From NCBI RefSeq assembly GCF_009917485.1, contig NZ_QZDT01000014.1, positions 47,009 to 111,008 of the forward strand: a DNA stretch of 64,000 bases. The letters run 5' to 3'. The stretch is from Parablautia muri (lineage in GTDB: Bacteria; Bacillota; Clostridia; Lachnospirales; Lachnospiraceae). Below are positions 52,747-61,307 of this stretch, in pieces. The notes beneath the pieces were generated by a model. That model was not told the DNA's origin and ran no database searches. It was given only the letters and a program-made list of their open reading frames with translations. Numbering within the stretch: position 1 is the first letter of the stretch; each line of letters begins with the position of its first letter. The translations under genes and the position numbers were made by a program.

Positions 52747-53931
52747 TCAGTGACTGTAAAAACGGATTTCAAAACAGGCGCCGGCATTTGTAAGGTTCCG
52801 TGCCGTGATCGTTCCATTCTGCGCCTCTATGAGCGCCTTGGAAAGGGCCAGGCCGATCCCTATCCCCTCTCCTTTCATCTCCCGCCCCCTGTAAAACCGT
52901 TCAAAAAGGTGCGGGATGTCCTCTTTCGCAAATCCGGCTCCCGTATCCCAAATCCTGATTTGCGTATAAAGCGGATTTTGTTCATAGGAACAGTGGACAC
53001 GCTCTCCCGGCGGCGTATGTTCCATGCAGTCTTTTAAAACATTCATGATTGCCTCCATTGTCCACTCCATGTCCGCACGAATCATCATTTCACCCAATTC
53101 CAGTATATCAACGGAGACATCCGCCCTTGAAAATATTTCCTGCAGATTATCCGCAGCAAGCATAAGAACCGTGAAAACATCAACATTCTCCTGTTTCAGG
53201 GACAAAGTTCCGGCATCAATACGTGATAACAGTAACAGCGCCTCCTCTAAATGTGTCATACGGGAAAGCTGCCTGTTTATTTGTTCCAGATGCTGTAAAG
53301 ACGGATTCTCCCGCATCATCTGCATGGACAGGGAAATAGAAGTGATAGGCGTTTTGATCTGGTGGGCGATATTATAAAGGTTTTCCGCAAAATTATTTTT
53401 CGCTTTGACCGCCGCATCCCTTGTCTGCTGCAATTCGGTCACTACCTTATAGATTTCATCCTGCAATTTAGAAAAGTCATCCTCGCCTGTCCGGAGCAAA
53501 ACGCCGCAGCATCCCATATTCACCTTTTCCAGATATTCTGTCAATACTTTAATGCGCATATTCTCCTTTTGCCGCCAAAGCATACACGTAATAAGAAATA
53601 ACAGCACCCCTGCCAGAAAACCGGCAGCCGAAAAAAATCCACTATACTTGACCGCCGACCCTCCAAAGTATGAGGGGCCGTAGCCATATGCCAAAAGAAT
53701 ATTTTCTTTTGGCACGTTAGTCTGTCCATATTGATATTCTTTCAATACCTCCAATATTGTCTGCTGTGCCTTTGGCTGTTTTTCTATCACTTTCTGGCAG
53801 ATTTCACCCAGCATCTGCATATGTGTATGATTATAATAATCTGTCAAAAGCATGGTGGCGATTGAAACTGCAAGTACACTTACAGACAAAACAAGCCCTG
53901 TCAGAATCATCATATTTTTTCTTCCGCTCAT
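52747..53931 (-). CDS. Sensor histidine kinase (OmpR-pair type)
   Basis: 394 residues. Two membrane helices (MMILTGLVLSVSVLAVSIATMLL and FFSAAGFLAGVLLFLITCML) flank an extracellular loop of about 75 residues. The H-box is AHQIKTPITSIS; the ATPase part has MNVLKDCMEHTP (N-box), DTGAGFAKEDIPHLFERFYRG and GEGIGIGLALSKALIE. It overlaps the regulator stop by 4 bases (ATGA, 53928-53931). It likely senses an envelope or antimicrobial signal and controls the ATPase-permease pair that follows. The loop is longer than in BceS-type intramembrane sensors. Confidence 0.93.
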   Translation of the reverse strand: MSGRKNMMILTGLVLSVSVLAVSIATMLLTDYYNHTHMQMLGEICQKVIEKQPKAQQTILEVLKEYQYGQTNVPKENILLAYGYGPSYFGGSAVKYSGFFSAAGFLAGVLLFLITCMLWRQKENMRIKVLTEYLEKVNMGCCGVLLRTGEDDFSKLQDEIYKVVTELQQTRDAAVKAKNNFAENLYNIAHQIKTPITSISLSMQMMRENPSLQHLEQINRQLSRMTHLEEALLLLSRIDAGTLSLKQENVDVFTVLMLAADNLQEIFSRADVSVDILELGEMMIRADMEWTMEAIMNVLKDCMEHTPPGERVHCSYEQNPLYTQIRIWDTGAGFAKEDIPHLFERFYRGREMKGEGIGIGLALSKALIEAQNGTITARNLTNAGACFEIRFYSH

Positions 53932-54599
53932 TCCGTCTCCTCCATTCGGTATCCTACGCTCCTGACCGTTTTCAGGCTGGCCGGCTGATGCAGCTTTTCA
54001 CGCAGACGCTTCATGGTAACAGTGAGTGTATTGTCATTCACATAGTTCCCACTGCTGTCCCAGATTTCTTCCAATATTTTTCTTCTTGTAACTGTTTTTC
54101 CCTTGTTCTGTAACAGATATAAAAGCAGCTGGTATTCTGACGGGCTTAAACTTATTTCCTCCGCGTTGTTATAAACCGACATTTTGTTCAGATCCAGGGT
54201 TATGGAACCGCAGGATAAATATTGTTTTGAAACATCCCCCATCCTCCGCAGCAGCGCCTTGATACGCGAAAGCAAAATATCCAGTTCAAAAGGTTTTACC
54301 ACATAATCATCCGCGCCATTCTCAAAGCCGGAAACAATATCGCAGGAATCTCCACGAACCGTAAGAAAAATAACAGGCAGATCCTTCCATTTAGAACGAA
54401 TCCACCGTACAAGCAGATTGCCACTCCCATCCGGCATATTCCAGTCCACCAAAACAAGGGTTGGACGCATGCCCCGCAAAGCCTCTTTTGCGCCGGCAAC
54501 CGTAGGAAAAACTGAAATCCTATAGCCTCGCTGCCCAAGAAAGTCTTTCACTGCCTGGGCTATGACCTTATCATCTTCTACATAGTATATGTCAATCAT
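53928..54599 (-). CDS. OmpR-family response regulator
   Basis: 223 residues. Receiver with acidic pair EDD (about 8-10) and phosphoacceptor Asp52 in LVLVDWNMPDGSG, Lys in VVKPFELD. The C-terminal winged helix has ISLSPSEYQLLLYLLQNKGKTVTRRKILEEIWDSSGNYVNDNTLTVTMKRLREKL. First gene of a regulator-kinase-ATPase-permease operon of the VraSR/BceRS-like organisation seen in many Firmicutes. ATG at 54599. Confidence 0.94.
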   Translation of the reverse strand: MIDIYYVEDDKVIAQAVKDFLGQRGYRISVFPTVAGAKEALRGMRPTLVLVDWNMPDGSGNLLVRWIRSKWKDLPVIFLTVRGDSCDIVSGFENGADDYVVKPFELDILLSRIKALLRRMGDVSKQYLSCGSITLDLNKMSVYNNAEEISLSPSEYQLLLYLLQNKGKTVTRRKILEEIWDSSGNYVNDNTLTVTMKRLREKLHQPASLKTVRSVGYRMEETE

Positions 54600-54682
54600 T
54601 CTTCTTCCCCGCTTCCTGTCATATAACCGCTGTCCTTATCGTCTTTTCCTCCAAATAGTCAACCCCCAGGGTAAAATGAAAA

Positions 54683-56497
54683 TCAGAAATCATCAGGATC
54701 CTTCCTATCGCCCAGCAATTCAACCACTTCCGCCTCATCCATATAGGAAACGTCTATAATTTTCCCATTCTCTCCACGGGTGAGCCTAATATTCACTGTT
54801 CCGGCCGGGTTTATCTCTAAAGTATGATAAGCGCGGTTGGACCAAATATCCATGAAAATGTTGACCAGATGTCCCTGGTAGTAATAATTCTTGCCATCCT
54901 TTGTAACACCCACGGCCTGATATTCTGCTATTTGCTGTTCTTCCCATTTTTCTTCCTGGATATCTTTTTCTTCATTCAGCGCCAGTTTATCATACAGCAG
55001 TGACTGGAAATTCCGATAGCCATCCTCCAATGCCCTCTCCAGGTAGGATTCCAGTTCCCTTTCATCCATACAGTCTGCTAAGATAGAGAAAAACGCAGTC
55101 TCGTCATCCGTATATGCTTTTTCCGCAAAATCGGCAAGAAATGAATGATTCCCTTCCAGCGCGTTTACTGCAATGGAAAAAAAGCCGGTCTTGCCATCCG
55201 TATATGCCTTTTCTGCAAAGCCGGCAAGTAGTGAAGAGTTCCCATCTAACACGCTTGCCGCAATGGAAAAGAAAGGGATTGCATCATCTGCATAGAGCCT
55301 TTCCAGCCATGCAAGCTGTTCTTTCTCATCCAATCTGGAAAATGCAATTTGGAACAGAGGCAAACTGCCAGCCTCATAATATCGCTCCGTCTGAGCGGAA
55401 AATACCTCGGCATGTTCCGACTTCTGATTGGGCGCTGCCAAAACAGGATAAACACCCAAAATAGATGCCCCCAAAATTATGCACAGGGTCAGCGCTCCTG
55501 TCAATATTTGAATCGCCATAGATTTTTTCTTATAGTTCATAATTGCGTTTAACCTCTCTTTCAATATTTTTATGTTCTCACTTAGGGTGACAGCGCCAAG
55601 AGAACCTCTATATTTCCCAACTGCTGCCATCGCGTCAAGTAATGTTTTCCCATAATCCTCTGCGTTTGTATATCCTATCTTTGCAAGGACAGCTTCATCG
55701 CAGGAAAACTCACATGCTTTGGTAATCTCCCGGCTCATAAGATACACAAGCGGGTTGAACCAGTGCAGGCAGACTGTTAACTGCACCAGCCATTTATAGA
55801 ACATATCCCTCCGCTTATAGTGGGTCAGCTCATGCAACATGATATACCGAAAATCCTTTTCGGAAATATCCACACCTGACAATACAATGCATGGATGAAA
55901 GAATCCCATTAACAGAGGTGAAGAAATCTGCGGATTGACGCACAGCTCCACTGGCCTATGAATCCCCATCTGTTCTGCGATAAGGGAAAGTCGGTCTAAA
56001 CTATCCATATCAGATACCGGGACTGAGCCGGAATTTACATACTGCACAAAGCTTTGATAAACTGTTACTTTCCGTATTAGCATTCCCAATACAACCGCCA
56101 GCCAGACCAGCCAGATATGGCTTGTCAGCAACGTTATCATGTCCCTGAAAGGATGTACGGCCGTCAACGCGCCTGCACCATCGTCCGCTTCCTGCATTTC
56201 ATTTTCCCGCTCTTGCCCCACAGCCGGAAGGCTGTCCTCCATCACATCCGGAGATTGTGACTGCTGTAAGATTTCTTCCTGAACCATCCTCTGTTCCATG
56301 GCTTGATAGGTCTTTCCCATCAGATTTATTTCGGTCCGAAAAGGAAGCAGCAGCCTCATAATCACAATGAGCCAGATATAATATTGCCACTGTCTGCTGA
56401 GCTTATCTTTCAAAAATCCTTTGCCCAAAAACAGTGCCACAATAAGCAAAGCGCCGGAACAAGACATAGACAAAAATAGTTTCAAAACCATACTCAT
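54683..56497 (-). CDS. M56 family sensor metalloprotease (BlaR1-like) with tandem repeats
   Basis: 604 residues. Four membrane helices in the first 345 residues surround the zinc-protease domain with HELTHYKRRDMF (HExxH). It continues with a membrane helix (ILTGALTLCIILGASILGVY) and an extracellular part of about 240 residues. This part does not look like a penicillin-binding domain. It carries three or four units of about 30 residues (FFSIA-x-LDGN-LA-FAEKAYTD) and then a beta-rich end. In BlaR1/MecR1 the protease cleaves the partner BlaI. The BlaI-type repressor gene lies just upstream, 76 bases away, under two operators. The sensed signal is therefore not predicted to be a beta-lactam by its sensor domain. 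Confidence 0.85.
   Translation of the reverse strand: MSMVLKLFLSMSCSGALLIVALFLGKGFLKDKLSRQWQYYIWLIVIMRLLLPFRTEINLMGKTYQAMEQRMVQEEILQQSQSPDVMEDSLPAVGQERENEMQEADDGAGALTAVHPFRDMITLLTSHIWLVWLAVVLGMLIRKVTVYQSFVQYVNSGSVPVSDMDSLDRLSLIAEQMGIHRPVELCVNPQISSPLLMGFFHPCIVLSGVDISEKDFRYIMLHELTHYKRRDMFYKWLVQLTVCLHWFNPLVYLMSREITKACEFSCDEAVLAKIGYTNAEDYGKTLLDAMAAVGKYRGSLGAVTLSENIKILKERLNAIMNYKKKSMAIQILTGALTLCIILGASILGVYPVLAAPNQKSEHAEVFSAQTERYYEAGSLPLFQIAFSRLDEKEQLAWLERLYADDAIPFFSIAASVLDGNSSLLAGFAEKAYTDGKTGFFSIAVNALEGNHSFLADFAEKAYTDDETAFFSILADCMDERELESYLERALEDGYRNFQSLLYDKLALNEEKDIQEEKWEEQQIAEYQAVGVTKDGKNYYYQGHLVNIFMDIWSNRAYHTLEINPAGTVNIRLTRGENGKIIDVSYMDEAEVVELLGDRKDPDDF
55110..55289 (-). repeat. Two 90-base tandem copies in the M56 gene
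   Basis: The coding sequence 55110-55199 and 55200-55289 are tandem copies that differ at scattered sites, giving two 30-residue units. Less similar units flank them on both sides. The reading frame is preserved. Confidence 0.8.
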
Positions 56498-56573
56498 TTT
56501 TATACCCCCTGCATACCGTAAACATAGCTTGCGGTACTGTTTTAATAGAAAGTTTGGAAGTAAACTTCCAGGC

Positions 56574-56954
56574 TTATGCCTTCCGCCCTTTTTCCAGCAG
56601 ACTTCTCAATTCTTCATATTCTTCATCCGCTAGCAAATCTCCAAAAATCAGGTTAGACACCAACTCTTTTGCGCTTCCCTCATACATCTTATTCATGAAA
56701 TTTTTTGTCTGCTCTGTCTGATATTCCATTTCCGAAACCAAAGCAGTATATTCATTATGGCGTCCAATCTTCTTAGCTTTCAAAAATCCCTTCTGAACCA
56801 GCCGTGACAATAGCACAATCAGTGTGTTTTTCTGGCATGGCCTCCCTCTTAAGGTCAGTTCTTCCATGATATAGGGAAACAACGTCACTTCCTGGGAATT
56901 TCCCCAAATAATCTTCATAATCTCATGCTCCGCATCCGATATTTGTTGTAGCAT
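56574..56954 (-). CDS. BlaI/MecI/CopY-family repressor
   Basis: 126 residues from the ATG at 56954 (GGAGG 7 bases upstream); the longer frame begins inside the operator region. A winged-helix N-terminus (ISDAEHEIMKIIWGNSQEVTLFPYIMEEL, GRPCQKNTLIVLLSRLVQKGFLKAKKIGRHNEY) and a C-terminal dimerisation helix pair (MYEGSAKELVSNLIFGD). It represses its own operon by binding the palindromes at 56974-57015. De-repression by cleavage by the M56 protease downstream is expected from the BlaI/BlaR1 model. Confidence 0.93.
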   Translation of the reverse strand: MLQQISDAEHEIMKIIWGNSQEVTLFPYIMEELTLRGRPCQKNTLIVLLSRLVQKGFLKAKKIGRHNEYTALVSEMEYQTEQTKNFMNKMYEGSAKELVSNLIFGDLLADEEYEELRSLLEKGRKA

Positions 56955-56973
56955 ATAGTATCCTCCTAAAAAG

Positions 56974-57025
56974 TATAACACCGTGTTATATCCAAAAGAA
57001 TAACACGGTGTTATACTTATGTCAA
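56974..57025 (-). promoter_or_regulatory. Promoter with twin BlaI-type operators
   Basis: Minus-strand TTGACA (57020-57025) and TATTCT (56997-57002), 17 bases apart. Two palindromes of the same motif, TATAACAC-GTGTTATA, lie at 57000-57015 (between -35 and -10) and 56974-56990 (just downstream), with centres about 26 bases apart. The copies are inverted relative to each other, making a larger inverted repeat. This is the arrangement expected for repression of blaI-M56. Confidence 0.9.
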
Positions 57026-57060
57026 GCCCATATCTTTATAATTTGTATGAAAACTATTTT

Positions 57061-57558
57061 TTACACAGAAACCGAAATCCTTGCCTCCTGCTCCATAAGA
57101 ACCGCCTCCCCTTCCTTTGTATAGGTCACTGGCTCTTTTATGCCATTGCTCTTGAGTCCATCTGTTTCCGCCTCCGTTGTATCCATATCCGGATTATCCT
57201 TTATGAACGCCTTTCCTTCCTCGCTGATTTCCACGTTATCCATATTGGTATCAGCATTCCTGTTTTCTCTGGCCTTTTCTTCCAGTTTTTCACGTTCTTC
57301 TTTACGCTTCCGGATCGCCTCCTCGCACTGTAACTTCGCTTTTTCCCTGGTTTCCTTTGCGTCTTCCTCCATTCCTTCGTCAGCTTTTGCCTTATACTCC
57401 TGCGCCTTGTCGGAAAAGTCATTGACATATCCCATTGCCCTTTCCATTGTTGCCGTATCTCCTCTACGCCTTGCTTCCTTGTAAATGCGCATAGGGGTAT
57501 TAAGCTGATTCATATTTGTCCTTGCCCCTACAAGCCCTTCCATTGTCTTTGTATGCAT
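57061..57558 (-). CDS. Coiled-coil protein of unknown function
   Basis: 165 residues from the ATG at 57558 (AAGGAGG 6 bases upstream). The N-terminal part MHTKTMEGLVGARTNMNQLN and MERAMGYVNDFSDKAQEYK is followed by a highly charged coiled coil (about 60-105, EAIRKRKEEREKLEEKARENR). The tail is acidic. No signal peptide or membrane segment. I do not recognise the family, and it looks cytoplasmic. It sits 100 bases after the stop of the second GHKL kinase gene and could be part of that unit. The ribosome site and conserved-looking N-terminus make it a real gene. Confidence 0.7.
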   Translation of the reverse strand: MHTKTMEGLVGARTNMNQLNTPMRIYKEARRRGDTATMERAMGYVNDFSDKAQEYKAKADEGMEEDAKETREKAKLQCEEAIRKRKEEREKLEEKARENRNADTNMDNVEISEEGKAFIKDNPDMDTTEAETDGLKSNGIKEPVTYTKEGEAVLMEQEARISVSV

Positions 57559-57664
57559 AATACTCCTCCTTATCACCCTTTTGGGAAACATAAAGCCCCT
57601 TATTTTTTCTTTCGGCAGCACAAATAAAGATATTAGATTTATGTTCCAAACAGTCGTTTTGATG

Positions 57665-59023
57665 TCACATGCGGCATTTAAGCGGCATTAAAATGGATAT
57701 TACAAAAATTCCCTTCTCAGCTTCGGTATTCATTACCCCGTCATATTTATTCATCACATCACTTACATTGAGCAGACCGATTCCATGTTCCTGCGGGTTA
57801 TCTTTATTTGTAAATCCTTCCGTATATTTTTCTGTCCTGTCCATACTGTTTTTCACTTCAAGAAGAAAACATTTTTTAACGGTTCTGGCCTGAATATGAA
57901 TCAACCTATCTTCATTACACCGCAGCCGTTCACACGCTTCTATTGCATTGTCCAGAATATTTCCAAATAAGATACATAAGTCAAACTCATCCATATTCCC
58001 CTCTTTCGGCACCTGCACATCGCATTCCCACCGGATTCCCACTTCCCTGGCCCGTTTCCGCTTCTGGTACAGAAGCGCATCCACCGCGCTGCTGCCCGTC
58101 ATATCCCCGCCGCTCTCCATCCCGCTGCTTTCCATATTTTTCAGGTAACTGTCCAGTTTCTTCCATTCTTTATTCCGTGAAAGCGCCGACAGGGCAATGA
58201 TATGGTTTTTCATGTCATGCCGCAACCCCTCCGACTGCCTGTACTGCTCCGCCAGCATTTTGTAGACAGCAATCTGGGAATGGTACCGGTTGTTTTTTTC
58301 CTGTTCAGCATAAATCCGCTGCATCCCAAACACATAGAAGCCTACCGCAGCCATAGAAAAAAGCGTCAGAAATACAAATTCGGCATGGCTGAAAATCTGG
58401 TCATAATACAGTCCCATGTTTCCCCCGCTTCTTACCATAATCCCGTGGCATGCGCCCCATGCTGTCACATCAAATACTGTAATGAGCATCAGCAAAGGAA
58501 TTGCCAGCGCTGCGTACCATTTCCCCGGCTTACCGTCAAAAACAGGTGCAAGGCACCCCCACATCCAATAGACAGCGTATATGGTAAGGCAATAGTAAGC
58601 GCAGACAATCAGCCCGGATTCCCACCCGCTTAAAAATGGTTCTGGGATTTTTTGGACTGTATATCGGAAAAACAGTATCAGGCATGATAAAAAGGAGCTG
58701 CAAAAATTTCCCGCCAGCCTGACCGCCGTCATCAGCAGGGAAGCTGCCAAGATTTTTTTCTCCCAGCCTGACCCAAACAGCAATAGCACCAGTCCCATAA
58801 ACAATATATTATACAGTATCGCATAGAGTATATATGGACCCGTATAACGTATATTCGCAATATTCAGCGTAAGATGACCGCCAAAAGAGAAAACAATAAA
58901 CATCAGTTCCTTTCTTTTTGAAGCCCCCAGATATTTTTTACAGAATTTATCCGCCATACATAAATATCCCAGATAACATGGCGCTTCAATTAGAATATCT
59001 GCATAGTCTATGAGTTGTTTCAT
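57665..59023 (-). CDS. GHKL sensor histidine kinase
   Basis: 452 residues with six or seven N-terminal membrane helices (about 1-250), a linker and a C-terminal kinase: phosphoacceptor region GLRHDMKNHIIALSAL, N-box FGNILDNAIEACERL and G-box EHGIGLLNVSDVMNKYDG. Its start overlaps the response regulator stop by 4 bases (ATGA, 59020-59023), so the pair is translationally coupled. It is homologous in layout to the kinase at 47608 but not a recent copy. No autoinducer peptide gene was found beside it. Confidence 0.92.
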   Translation of the reverse strand: MKQLIDYADILIEAPCYLGYLCMADKFCKKYLGASKRKELMFIVFSFGGHLTLNIANIRYTGPYILYAILYNILFMGLVLLLFGSGWEKKILAASLLMTAVRLAGNFCSSFLSCLILFFRYTVQKIPEPFLSGWESGLIVCAYYCLTIYAVYWMWGCLAPVFDGKPGKWYAALAIPLLMLITVFDVTAWGACHGIMVRSGGNMGLYYDQIFSHAEFVFLTLFSMAAVGFYVFGMQRIYAEQEKNNRYHSQIAVYKMLAEQYRQSEGLRHDMKNHIIALSALSRNKEWKKLDSYLKNMESSGMESGGDMTGSSAVDALLYQKRKRAREVGIRWECDVQVPKEGNMDEFDLCILFGNILDNAIEACERLRCNEDRLIHIQARTVKKCFLLEVKNSMDRTEKYTEGFTNKDNPQEHGIGLLNVSDVMNKYDGVMNTEAEKGIFVISILMPLKCRM

Positions 59024-59736
59024 AGAACTCCTCCATTTTCCCGCATAACCTTAAGCACCTCCTGGCAGAACGCCTCATATCTTCTTTTGGCAATCACAAT
59101 TCTTTTTCCATTGTCCAAAATTGCTTCCTGCCTGTTATACCCGTCAACATATTTCAGATTGATCAGATAGCTTTTATGGCATCTGAAGAAGCCTTTATCC
59201 TGTAGCTTGTTTTCCAGATCCTTTATCTGTTCGTAGTAGGTAAAAATGCCCTCCGTTCCATGAACATCCACCACCCTCCCCTTTATCTCAAAATAGTATA
59301 TATCATCAAGAAATAACTTCTTTTTCTGCCTTTCCCTGCTGACAATAATAAATTCTTGTGAATGCCTTTGGGTTTTGAGGGTTGCTTTTTGCAGTACCCT
59401 TTTCAGTTTCCTCTCATCTACAGGCTTCAGCAGATATTGAAAAGCCTCCACGTCATACGCTTCAAACACATACTCCCTGCTGGACGATACAAAAATGAGT
59501 ATCTTATTGGATGCCTTTTCACGGAGCATCTGTGCCGTCTTCATTCCATCCGGATCCTGCATCATAATATCAAGAAAAACAATATCGAAACTTTCCGGCG
59601 CCTGCAGTAACTCCCCGCCGCTTCTGAACTGGCGGATAATGCATGCTTTTTTCATTTCTTCCATTACTTCTTTAATTTTCTTTGCCATGTTGCAGCATTC
59701 TATAACTTCATCATCACATACTGCTATTGAAAGCAT
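59020..59736 (-). CDS. LytTR-family response regulator
   Basis: 238 residues from the ATG at 59736, with AAGGCAGG upstream; the longer frame to 59823 has no ribosome site. Receiver (AVCDDE, phosphoacceptor Asp56 in VFLDIMM, Lys in LLKPVDE) and LytTR domain (KKLFLDDIYYFEIKGRVVDVHGTEG, FFRCHKSYLINLKYVDGYNRQEAILDNGKRIVIAKRRYEAF). Partner of the GHKL kinase that follows. Targets unknown. The upstream neighbour is a decayed ABC transporter. Confidence 0.92.
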   Translation of the reverse strand: MLSIAVCDDEVIECCNMAKKIKEVMEEMKKACIIRQFRSGGELLQAPESFDIVFLDIMMQDPDGMKTAQMLREKASNKILIFVSSSREYVFEAYDVEAFQYLLKPVDERKLKRVLQKATLKTQRHSQEFIIVSRERQKKKLFLDDIYYFEIKGRVVDVHGTEGIFTYYEQIKDLENKLQDKGFFRCHKSYLINLKYVDGYNRQEAILDNGKRIVIAKRRYEAFCQEVLKVMRENGGVL

Positions 59737-59839
59737 TTTATCACCTGCCTTATAAGAGGATATTATATATATCGGCAAAAATGGAACTATCGTTTTGTCA
59801 ATGTTATGAACGGACATTTCCATGTAATGATCGTTTTAG

Positions 59840-60125
59840 GAGGCAGGCGGCGGAGAGTATATGGCTGGCAGTATGGACAGTAATCCCTTTTTGCAGGAAA
59901 CTCCTGATAAGTTCATGCAAATCTTAAATGCCAATCGGGTCTGACCCATTTGTCGGTTCATCCAGGATAAGCAATTTGGGCTGCCACAACAACGCAAGGG
60001 CAATTCCAAGCCCCTGGTGCGTTCCTCATACTGCGTCTGCATGGCATCCTCGAAAACGCTGAACCAGTCTTTCATTTTTTTCTTTTCTGCCGCCGGGCAG
60101 ATATTGGTATATCTGAAATATTAAG
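59840..60125 (-). pseudogene. Decayed ABC transporter ATPase (antimicrobial-peptide type)
   Basis: In one frame the minus strand reads [23 protein letters not shown], then a stop, then DLHELIRSFLQKGITVHTASHIL. This is the signature end, Walker B and switch-His region of a small exporter ATPase. A second frame gives RYTNICPAAEKKKMKDWFSVFE upstream, as in bacitracin/lantibiotic immunity ATPases. At least one stop and one frameshift break it, and Walker A is gone. Confidence 0.75.
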
Positions 60126-60138
60126 TCAATGCCAAGTT

Positions 60139-60600
60139 TTATACTTCTGCAATTTCAACTTTGGTTTTAAGCCCTCTATAAGAAATAAATGCTGAAAACG
60201 CTGCTACACAAAACAATACAATAGCAGGAATGTAGGAATAGCTCATGGTCGATATTACATTTGCGGTGCAGGCACATATAATAACAGACGCAATGATCGT
60301 TGTCTGTATAGATTTTTTTGCGAACCCAATTCTTACAGAAATAATTCCAATAAAGAAAGAAACAGACATAGCATAGTTTCAGAAAAAACTTTTACGCACA
60401 ATGCAGCAGATAGATGATCGGGTACTAATGGGAACAGCTTTTCTGATAATGAAAAAATAACGTACATTACGACCGTTCCGCATATCATAAAAAATGCTGC
60501 CAATAGCCACACCAAAGCAATTTTACTATTAAGAAGTTTTTTGCGTTCTACCGGGTAAGAATATATTAGAACATCATTTTTGCCCGAATAATCTTTTTTC
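60139..60600 (-). pseudogene. Decayed ABC permease fragment
   Basis: Two frames give hydrophobic helices of one protein: NDVLIYSYPVERKKLLNSKIALVWLLAAFFMICGTVVMYVIF (60400-60600 region) and SVSFFIGIISVRIGFAKKSIQ to GLKTKVEIAEV (60139-60369). A frameshift lies near 60360. The N-terminal half is missing; its place is taken by the Tn916-type HTH fragment at a deletion junction near 60600. Confidence 0.7.
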
Positions 60601-60717
60601 AAGGGCGGCAAGCCGGATTCTCTTGCTGTAATGCCGCAAAACTTCCTCCACGGCTTCCGGCTCGCCGTTTGTCGCTCGGACAATGGTTTCATATGGCACA
60701 AGGTTAGTATTCCCCAT
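60574..60717 (-). pseudogene. Truncated HTH protein of a Tn916-type element
   Basis: 47 codons. The first 40 residues (LVPYETIVRATNGEPEAVEEVLRHYSKRIRLAAL) match the small helix-turn-helix proteins of Tn916-family conjugative transposons, which are normally longer. It then runs into foreign sequence (KRLFGQK) at the fusion with the permease fragment. Its start overlaps the sigma-factor stop, as in Tn916-type modules. Confidence 0.7.
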
Positions 60718-61143
60718 GTGAAAATCCCTCCATTTCTTTCTGCAACATCTGTAATGCGCTGTGTATGTAATGCCATGCCGTATTCTTGCATTGTCCGTAT
60801 AAATCCACGATTTCCTGCTGTGTGTAATTCCCGAAAAAATAAAGGTAAATGATTTCCCTCTTTTTCTCCGGCAGGGATAACAGGGCGGCAGCAAGCTCCC
60901 CATTAGTGAGGATAATTGTCTGACCGCAGATTGTAACAGGGTATTGTTCGTAAGGTGATTTGAGAAATTCGTCTGATGTGCTTAGAGGGTAGAACTTTTC
61001 TTCTGTGAGGTATTCAAAGGATATTTCTTTTGCCGCCTGTTTCTGTCGTGCCATGCGTTGATAGCGGCATAGCGTATGACAACTTTGCAAAAGGCATTGA
61101 AAGAATACATGATGTGTTCCCTGTATGCTTCTGTGCAAGTCAT
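60704..61143 (-). pseudogene. Sigma-70-like factor of a Tn916-type element, frameshifted
   Basis: From the ATG at 61143 the frame reads MTCTEAYREHIM and YSFNAFCKVVIRYAAINAW, then must shift to reach EISFEYLTEEKFYPL and the region 4-like LTNGELAAALLSLPEKKREIIYLYFFGNYTQQEIVDLYGQCKNTAWHYIHSALQMLQKEM. This is the small sigma factor found in Tn916-type transposons. No integrase, excisionase or transfer gene is nearby, so it is a relic. A ribosome site (AAAGGGGG) precedes the ATG. Confidence 0.75.
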
Positions 61144-61206
61144 AGAAATTTCCCCCTTTCTCCCACATGGGGCGGTGCTTGGTTTATGGTTGCTGTTTAT
61201 AATCTA

Positions 61207-61239
61207 AAGGGGCAACAACATTTTAAGTCGTTGCCCCTT
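61207..61239. terminator. Hairpin upstream of the sigma-factor relic
   Basis: AAGGGGCAAC (61207-61216) and GTTGCCCCTT (61230-61239) form a perfect 10-base stem with a 13-base loop. Tn916-type elements carry hairpins in this place. No clean T-tract. Confidence 0.55.
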
Positions 61240-61307
61240 GATTACTAAAACTAAATTTCAAATATAGCTTTATATTCTTGTCACTGGCTCGATAGATTTA
61301 CTGTTTT

